Source: Peptococcaceae bacterium UBA6116 (GTDB taxonomy: Bacteria > Bacillota > Desulfitobacteriia > Desulfitobacteriales > Syntrophobotulaceae). From it: 64,000 nt of DNA. This document shows positions 58,948 through 64,000 of the stretch, in pieces. The stretch is from assembly GCA_002423425.1 (NCBI GenBank), contig DIWC01000049.1, positions 8,961-72,960 of the forward strand, read 5' to 3'. A program made the position numbers and the translations under genes. The notes under the pieces were generated by a model that saw nothing but the letters and a program-made list of their open reading frames with translations, was not told the DNA's origin and did no database searches. Within the stretch, counting starts at the first letter, position 1; every line of letters starts with the position of its first letter.

Positions 58948-60228
58948 ATGCAGATTTATGTGGTAAGAGCCGGGGATAGCATCTGGAGAATCTCTCAAAC
59001 CTTTGGGGTTTCATATCAACAGATCCTGGATGCCAACAAGCTCACAAGTTCTGAAAGACTTGTTATTGGTCAGGCCCTGTTAATACCAACCAAAGGGCAG
59101 GTTCATACCGTTCAGGCGGGAGAGAGTCTTTGGTCAATCAGTCGGCGTTACGGTGTATCGGTACAAGAAATAGTACGCTTAAATAATATTCAAAATCCCG
59201 GCAGCATTCCGGTGGGGTTGCGTTTATTTTTGCCTAAACCAAGACCGATAGTAGAGACCAGTGCCTATCTCGATCCACGGATGACGGGAGCCCGTTCAAC
59301 TGCCTTGGTAGATGAAGCAGGAGAACACTTGACTTATCTGGCAGTCTTTACATATGCGGTGAACAGGGACGGGAGCCTTACCGCGGTAGATGATCAGGCA
59401 GTAATTAATGCGGCCTTGAAGGACAGGGTTGTCCCGGTGATGGTTTTGGCCAACTTTGAAGCAGGCACCTTTAGTACAGACCTTGCTACCACCATCTTGT
59501 CCAATGACACTCTGCAGGACAGGGTAATTACTGAAGCCCTGCGGGTTATGGATACCAAAGGATATAGAGTCTTGGATTGCGATTTTGAATACTTGGGCAA
59601 AGAGAACAGGGAACGTTATAATAATTTTCTCCGGAAGGCTGCTCAGCGTGTCAGGGCCAAAGGATATATGATTTCAGCGGCTTTAGCCCCTAAACTTAGC
59701 GGAGAGCAAGTAGGGTTATTGTATGAAGGGCATGATTATCCTGCGGTTGGCCAGATTGTCGATATGATCTTCTTTATGACTTATGAATGGGGATGGTCGG
59801 GGGGGGCGTCCATGGCTGTATCTCCGATCAATCAGGTAAGAAAGGTCATGAAATATGCAGTCTCGGTGGTTCCCAAAAACAAGGTTATGATGGGGATTCC
59901 CCATTATGGCTATGATTGGACTCTTCCTTATGTCCGGGGAGGGACGTTTGCAAGGTCCATTACTCCCCAGCAGGCAGTCGATCTTGCTGTCCGCTATGGC
60001 GTGAGCATTCAGTACGATCTTATTTCCCAAGCGCCGTTCTTTAATTATGCTGATGAACAAGGCCGAAGCCATGTTGTCTGGTTCGAGGATGCCAGAAGTA
60101 TTCAAGCTAAATTTGAGTTGGTCAAAGAACTGGGAATCCGGGGATTCTTTTATTGGGTTCTGCGAGGGGGTTTTCCTCAAAACTGGCTCTTACTGGAAGA
60201 TAACTTTGTTGTCCGCAAAAAGATATAA
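58948..60228 (+). CDS. LysM and glycoside hydrolase 18 protein, SleL/YaaH type
   Basis: Two LysM peptidoglycan-binding repeats (about 2-45 and 51-96; VRAGDSIWRISQTFGVS and VQAGESLWSISRRYGVS) precede a GH18 barrel. The catalytic motif reads LDCDFEYLG (Asp210 to Glu214), matching the DxDxE of family 18. This is the architecture of cortical-fragment lytic enzymes such as B. subtilis YaaH and SleL, which act on spore peptidoglycan as N-acetylglucosaminidases. There is no signal peptide, also typical. The ATG at 58948 follows AAAAAGGAGG. Spore role is inferred. Confidence 0.9.
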   Translation: MQIYVVRAGDSIWRISQTFGVSYQQILDANKLTSSERLVIGQALLIPTKGQVHTVQAGESLWSISRRYGVSVQEIVRLNNIQNPGSIPVGLRLFLPKPRPIVETSAYLDPRMTGARSTALVDEAGEHLTYLAVFTYAVNRDGSLTAVDDQAVINAALKDRVVPVMVLANFEAGTFSTDLATTILSNDTLQDRVITEALRVMDTKGYRVLDCDFEYLGKENRERYNNFLRKAAQRVRAKGYMISAALAPKLSGEQVGLLYEGHDYPAVGQIVDMIFFMTYEWGWSGGASMAVSPINQVRKVMKYAVSVVPKNKVMMGIPHYGYDWTLPYVRGGTFARSITPQQAVDLAVRYGVSIQYDLISQAPFFNYADEQGRSHVVWFEDARSIQAKFELVKELGIRGFFYWVLRGGFPQNWLLLEDNFVVRKKI

Positions 60229-60287
60229 TTCACAAAGAGTTATTAATTTATTGTGAAACGTTTATCGGCTTAAGAAGGGACGGCACC

Positions 60288-60656
60288 TTGGACTATAAAG
60301 ACTTAAGCAAAAAAGCATTAGGAAATTTTGGAGAAAGCCTGGCGGCAGATTATTTGGAGCAAGCGGGGCTTAAGATTATTGAACGAAATTACCGCTGCCC
60401 CAAAGGAGAAATCGACATCGTAGCTAAAGAAGGGGATTTACTTGTGTTTATTGAGGTAAGGGCCAGAACTTCCGCCTTCAGAGGTTCGGCGGAAGAAAGT
60501 ATCAGTTTCCAAAAGGTGCAAAGACTAAAAAGCATAGGATCATATTATCTAATAAAACATAACTATCGGGAGTGGCCATCGCTCAGGTTTGATGTTGTGG
60601 CAATATACTTTTCGGAAGAAGAAAGTAAGATCAATTGGATCAAAAATATATTTTAA
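60288..60656 (+). CDS. YraN family protein (UPF0102), endonuclease-like
   Basis: The 122-residue protein has the restriction-endonuclease-like fold signature GNFGESLAADYLEQAGLKI, then GEIDIVAKEGDLLVFIEVRAR with the Asp-(E-x-K)-like residues. Its biochemical role is unsettled. A TTG start follows AGAAGGGA. In Firmicutes it sits between rnhB and comM, as here. Confidence 0.9.
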   Translation: MDYKDLSKKALGNFGESLAADYLEQAGLKIIERNYRCPKGEIDIVAKEGDLLVFIEVRARTSAFRGSAEESISFQKVQRLKSIGSYYLIKHNYREWPSLRFDVVAIYFSEEESKINWIKNIF

Positions 60657-60736
60657 CACCTCAGAGTTTTTTGGAATTAATGGTATTTTATAGGAGGTAT
60701 ACGGAGCTATTAGTCGAACTTTATTCCTGAGGTGAA
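60657..60736 (+). promoter_or_regulatory. Inverted repeat covering the comM ribosome-binding site
   Basis: CACCTCAG (60657-60664) is the exact complement of CTGAGGTG (60727-60734), the ribosome-binding site of comM. A spurious GGAGG lies between them without a gene. If the transcript folds this way, translation of comM would be masked. Confidence 0.3.
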
Positions 60737-60740
60737 GAAA

Positions 60741-62282
60741 ATGTTTGCTTCCGTTTGCGGGATGTCGGTAGAAGGATTGACTGCTCAATCGGTAAGAGTT
60801 GAGGTGGACATTTCTAACGGTCTTCCCGCGTTTGATATTGTAGGCTTAGCAAGTATTGCGGTTAAAGAAGCTAAAAACAGAGTAAGGTCGGCATTAAAGA
60901 ATTCCGGTTTTCAGTTCCCTTTGCAGAGAATTACGGTCAACCTTGCTCCAGCCGACTTACGGAAAGAGGGGTCAGGACTCGATTTGCCTATCGCGGTTGG
61001 GGTACTGGCCGCCATGAAAGAAATAGATGATTCCGTATTGAAAAAATATGTCTTTGTTGGGGAATTGTCGTTAGAAGGTTTTCTCCGTTCGGTTCCCGGA
61101 GTATTGACCATGGCCGTAGGGATGAAAAATAGCCAAGCTGAATGGACTCAGTCTGAGAAGCCAGTTCTAATTGTTCCTGCGGAAAACCTGGCGGAAGCCA
61201 GATTGGTCCCTGAATTGGAAAGTGCTTCAGTTTTAAACCTGTCTGAATTGGTACGGATTCTAAAAAGAGGAGGCAAATTTTCTGTTGAGCCTGCCGCTAA
61301 GCAGAAAAGCAGCAAAGACAGAATGCCAATTGATTGGTTGGATATTCGGGGACAGGAGCAGGCCAAGAGATCTTTGGAAATAGCCGCTGCGGGAGGACAT
61401 AACCTAATAATGGTGGGACCTCCAGGTTCAGGAAAGACTATGTTGGCTAGGGCGTTTGCCGGTATACTCCCTCCCTTAACTCCGGAAGAAAGCCTGGAGG
61501 TGACCCAGCTATACGGCCTAGCAGGTTTGTTCCAAGGAGAAGGGCAGCTTATCTCTTCGCGGCCGTTTCGGAGTCCTCACCATACGGCGACAGTTGCAGG
61601 GATAATTGGGGGAGGTCAGAAACTTCGGCCTGGGGAACTGTCTTTAGCAAATCATGGCGTTCTTTTTCTGGATGAACTGCCGGAGTTTTCACGGGAGGTA
61701 AGGGAAGCACTGCGCCAGCCCCTTGAAGATAGGAAACTGTTATTAATTAGATTAAGAGGAAGAGAAGAATTCCCTGCCCGGGTGAGCGTAATTTCTGCCA
61801 TGAATCCTTGTCCATGCGGTTTTCTAGGTGACCAAAGGAAGCCGTGTTCATGTACTCCTCAACAAATCAATCACTATCGTGGCAAGGTGTCCGGACCTTT
61901 GCTGGATCGCTTTGATCTTCAGCTTGAAGTTCCAAGACTAAGTTATGAAGAATTAAAGCAACGGGAGAATACGGAAACCTCAAAAACAGTACAGGAAAGA
62001 GTAATCAAAGCAAGAGAAAGACAATGGCGAAGATTTCACTCAAGCAGAACCAATGCCGAGATGACGGGCCGGGAGACTAAAGAAATTTGCCGTTTAGATC
62101 AGATTGGAGAGGCCCTGCTCAAGAAGGTTTTTGACAAGAGTTATTTCAGTGCCCGGGCCCATGACCGCATCCTGCGAGTAGCTAGGACTATTGCCGATAT
62201 GGCGGAGTCTCAGGAAATCAAAGTGGAACATCTCGCCGAATCCCTGCAATACAGGGCTTTAGACAGGGAGAGCTTCGGGTAA
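60741..62282 (+). CDS. comM: YifB/ComM family Mg-chelatase-like AAA+ ATPase
   Basis: ComM is a branch-migration helicase for natural transformation in other bacteria. The 513-residue protein has the N-terminal LonC-like domain (ASVCGMSVEGL, ISNGLPAFDIVGLA), Walker A VGPPGSGKTMLARAFAGI, FRSPHHTATVAGIIGGG, Walker B GVLFLDELPEF, the zinc-type block MNPCPCGFLGDQRKPCSC, and the C-terminal helical domain. Start at the ATG at 60741, behind GAGGTGAAG. Confidence 0.93.
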   Translation: MFASVCGMSVEGLTAQSVRVEVDISNGLPAFDIVGLASIAVKEAKNRVRSALKNSGFQFPLQRITVNLAPADLRKEGSGLDLPIAVGVLAAMKEIDDSVLKKYVFVGELSLEGFLRSVPGVLTMAVGMKNSQAEWTQSEKPVLIVPAENLAEARLVPELESASVLNLSELVRILKRGGKFSVEPAAKQKSSKDRMPIDWLDIRGQEQAKRSLEIAAAGGHNLIMVGPPGSGKTMLARAFAGILPPLTPEESLEVTQLYGLAGLFQGEGQLISSRPFRSPHHTATVAGIIGGGQKLRPGELSLANHGVLFLDELPEFSREVREALRQPLEDRKLLLIRLRGREEFPARVSVISAMNPCPCGFLGDQRKPCSCTPQQINHYRGKVSGPLLDRFDLQLEVPRLSYEELKQRENTETSKTVQERVIKARERQWRRFHSSRTNAEMTGRETKEICRLDQIGEALLKKVFDKSYFSARAHDRILRVARTIADMAESQEIKVEHLAESLQYRALDRESFG

Positions 62283-62302
62283 GTAGTCCTAAGCTTTCTT
62301 TT

Positions 62303-63301
62303 TTAGTGTGCCGGCGCTGCAACCGGAACCGGGGCAGGAGAGGAAATGCTTATATTATTCGCCGTTTTGGATGTAGTAAAAGAAACAGTAGACCCGTCCG
62401 AAGCAGCAATAATGATCCCGTTCAAATCCGTCCGGCATACCTTTGCTCCAATATTAGCAAGCTTGTCCAAGGTTTCTTTATGTGGATGACCGTAATCATT
62501 GTCTTTACCAACCATTATAACGGCGTATTTAGGATTAACTTTATTTAAGAAAGCCTGGGAAGTGGAAGTAGAACTTCCATGGTGGCCGACTTTCAAAACT
62601 GTTGAAGCAAGAGTAGTTCCGGAAGATACCATCTCAGCCTCAGAATCGCTCGGAGCATCTCCAGTGAAGAGAAAAGAAGTATTACCAAAGACTAAGCGGA
62701 TAACGGCACTATAACTGTTCAAATCGTCATAGCTTGTTCCAATCGGGGCAATAACAGATGCAGTTACACCGGTTCCCAGATCTAAATTCACCCCGGGTTT
62801 GGCCGTGGTAATCTTTAGTCCTTTGTTCTGAACTGCGGTAAGTACATCCTTGAATGTCTGAGTAGTATGAGTTTTGTTTGGCATTACTACCTGGTCAATA
62901 TCAAAGGTATTTATTACCGTGTCCAAGCCGCCAATATGATCTTCGTGGGGATGGGTGCCGACAACGATATCAAGTTTTGAAATGCCCTGGTTCTTTATGT
63001 AATTAACAACGGTTGATCTGTCTTCGTTATTGCCGGCGTCAATGAGCATGTTCTTTCCGGAAGGGGCCTGGATTAGGATGCTATCGGCCTGGCCGACGTC
63101 GATAAAATGGACTATGAGGGTTTGGGAGACTGGGGCGGAGGCAGGAGTAGTAGATTGAGACTGTTGGCGTTGCCGGGTTTCAGAAGGATTAGGAGGTGAA
63201 CCACTGCTGGATGAGCTGCAGCCGATCATTATGATTGTAAGAAATAGGGTAAGAATTATATAGGCGGGGATCGTCTGCCTTTTGTAAGTTAATAATTTCA
63301 T
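62303..63301 (-). CDS. Lipoprotein with ComEC-type metallo-beta-lactamase domain
   Basis: The N-terminus is a lipoprotein signal peptide with lipobox IMIGC (Cys28), then a Ser/Thr/Gln-rich linker. The metallo-beta-lactamase domain begins VHFIDVGQADSILIQ and has THPHEDHIGG (His117, His119, Asp121, His122), FTGDAPSD and KVGHHGSSTSTS. It resembles the C-terminal domain of ComEC and secreted MBL proteins of Firmicutes, and may be a surface nuclease or phosphodiesterase; the substrate is unknown. I use the ATG at 63301, with GAGGAG upstream. It is followed by comM on the other strand. Confidence 0.87.
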   Translation of the reverse strand: MKLLTYKRQTIPAYIILTLFLTIIMIGCSSSSSGSPPNPSETRQRQQSQSTTPASAPVSQTLIVHFIDVGQADSILIQAPSGKNMLIDAGNNEDRSTVVNYIKNQGISKLDIVVGTHPHEDHIGGLDTVINTFDIDQVVMPNKTHTTQTFKDVLTAVQNKGLKITTAKPGVNLDLGTGVTASVIAPIGTSYDDLNSYSAVIRLVFGNTSFLFTGDAPSDSEAEMVSSGTTLASTVLKVGHHGSSTSTSQAFLNKVNPKYAVIMVGKDNDYGHPHKETLDKLANIGAKVCRTDLNGIIIAASDGSTVSFTTSKTANNISISSPAPVPVAAPAH

Positions 63302-63346
63302 AGGGTTCTCCTCATCTGGTGAAATAAATGGATTGTCCACGGAAAT

Positions 63347-63571
63347 TCAATTTAACCATTGTAACCATTGATGGCCATTATAGAGCACCTTATCACCTTG
63401 TCTAGAGTATCTTTCAATTTCTTCAGGCCAACTCCTTTTACAATACCTGATAACAGAAATAATACTTAAGGTTATCAGTATCAATCCGATAATACCGCTA
63501 ATCAGGAAGTCCGTATTATTTAAGGCTGAATCGTTCTCACTTATTTCTGAAACAGGATAGTATCGTATCTT
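63347..63571 (-). pseudogene. Membrane-protein C-terminal fragment without a start codon
   Basis: An open frame of 74 codons follows a TAA at 63572-63574 and ends at 63347. It has one clear membrane segment (ISGIIGLILITLSIISVI) and a plausible cytoplasmic tail (SWPEEIERYSRQGDKVLYNG, then HQWLQW). No ATG, GTG or TTG lies at a useful place. Sequence upstream in another frame looks partly protein-like, so a frameshift may separate it from its beginning. I do not recognise the family. Confidence 0.35.
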
Positions 63572-63605
63572 TTACCGGAGATAGTTCTGTTATTCTTGCA
63601 TAGGG

Positions 63606-63818
63606 CTAAGTAAACAGATCATCAGCAGCTTTCTTAACTCCTGTGTTGAGGGTTTCCGTCCATGCCTTGTCAATATGCCACCGGCCATTGGCCAAGAAGA
63701 CGGCATCCCCTTCTTTGACTCCGGCAGGAAGGTCAGATTTTGATATGTTTTTCATTATTTTCTCTTCAAGTTCGATTATAGCGAAATTGCCTTCGAAACG
63801 ATCAATTATTCCTCTCAT
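63606..63818 (-). CDS. DUF3006 family protein
   Basis: The 70-residue protein begins MRGIIDRFEGNFAIIELE and has SDLPAGVKEGDAVFL, the pattern of the small DUF3006 family. Members are commonly encoded beside secreted ComEC-like metallo-beta-lactamase proteins, as here. I chose the ATG at 63818, five bases after GGAGG, over a TTG four codons upstream. Function is unknown. Confidence 0.8.
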   Translation of the reverse strand: MRGIIDRFEGNFAIIELEEKIMKNISKSDLPAGVKEGDAVFLANGRWHIDKAWTETLNTGVKKAADDLFT

Positions 63819-64000
63819 ACGCTCCTCCAACTATATCGATCTTTGTACCGTCAGATTACTTTATAATATTTTGACTCCCATTCTCTCCAGCCTGGACAAT
63901 GTCTAGTGGTTTACAATTGTTATTTAATACTTATACTCGTTTAAACTTTCATTTATTTCTTAAAATAAAAGGTATATTCAAACATATCATAATTCAAACA

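Noticed and set aside
1..64000. CRISPR arrays, tRNA or rRNA genes, phage structural genes, defence systems
   Set aside because: I looked for regularly spaced repeats, tRNA-like cloverleaf ends and typical proteins of these systems and found none.

Overview
This 64 kb window is a chromosomal segment of a low-to-mid GC, Gram-positive-type anaerobe of the class Clostridia. The evidence is Bacillus-like gene order in most blocks (priA-def-fmt-rsmB-rlmN-PP2C-prkC-rsgA-rpe-thiN; rpmB / asp23-fakA-sda-recG; yceD-rpmF-plsX-acpP-rnc-smc-ftsY; ylxM-ffh-rpsP-khpA-rimM-trmD-rplS-rbgA-rnhB), sporulation genes (gpr, ylbJ, a SASP-like peptide, a LysM/GH18 cortex-lytic type enzyme), and frequent TTG and GTG starts behind strong Shine-Dalgarno sequences. 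A Peptococcaceae/Desulfitobacteriaceae member (Dehalobacter, Desulfitobacterium or Desulfosporosinus relatives) fits best; this is inference from gene content, not a database match.

Layout. 1-1.3 kb is accessory debris: the end of an XRE regulator, a 53-aa protein of mobile-element type, and the 3' part of a nitroreductase. 1.4-7.8 kb holds a 1374-aa double DUF445 membrane protein, a YaiI/YqxD protein, a CcdA-thioredoxin pair and a truncated amidinotransferase gene. 8-24 kb is a dense block for replication restart, N-terminal formylation and deformylation, rRNA modification, and a phosphorylation/cell-wall module (two FHA proteins, PP2C phosphatase, FtsW-type protein, penicillin-binding protein, PASTA kinase), followed by rsgA, rpe and thiN. 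24-30 kb is rpmB (reverse), asp23, fakA, a decayed serine dehydratase pair (sdaAB, sdaAA) and recG.

30.4-35.9 kb is an accessory insertion in the usual recG-rsmD neighbourhood. It carries a Co/Ni ECF transporter (cbiM-cbiQ-cbiO) with a histidine-rich ATPase tail, a SASP-like peptide, a segment bounded by inverted repeats with a broken unknown gene, and gpr. 36-50.7 kb contains rsmD, ylbJ, ackA, lipid-synthesis genes, rnc-smc-ftsY, and a methylthioadenosine salvage group. 50.8-62.3 kb is the SRP/ribosome-biogenesis block plus a sulfide:quinone-reductase-like flavoprotein, rnhB, a spore-type glycosidase, yraN and comM. The last 1.7 kb, on the reverse strand, has a ComEC-type metallo-beta-lactamase lipoprotein and a DUF3006 protein.

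I found no new defence or biosynthetic system. The observations most worth a second look are: (i) a dispersed palindromic repeat family in at least five intergenic sites, whose edge supplies the apparent ribosome-binding site of gpr and rbgA and the stop codon of smc; (ii) a REP-like palindrome lodged inside the loop of the acpP terminator, with a second decayed copy after khpA; (iii) the giant duplicated DUF445 protein; (iv) in-place decay of both serine dehydratase subunits by three independent lesions; (v) a deaminase-first methylthioadenosine salvage set. No tRNA, rRNA or CRISPR array was seen.
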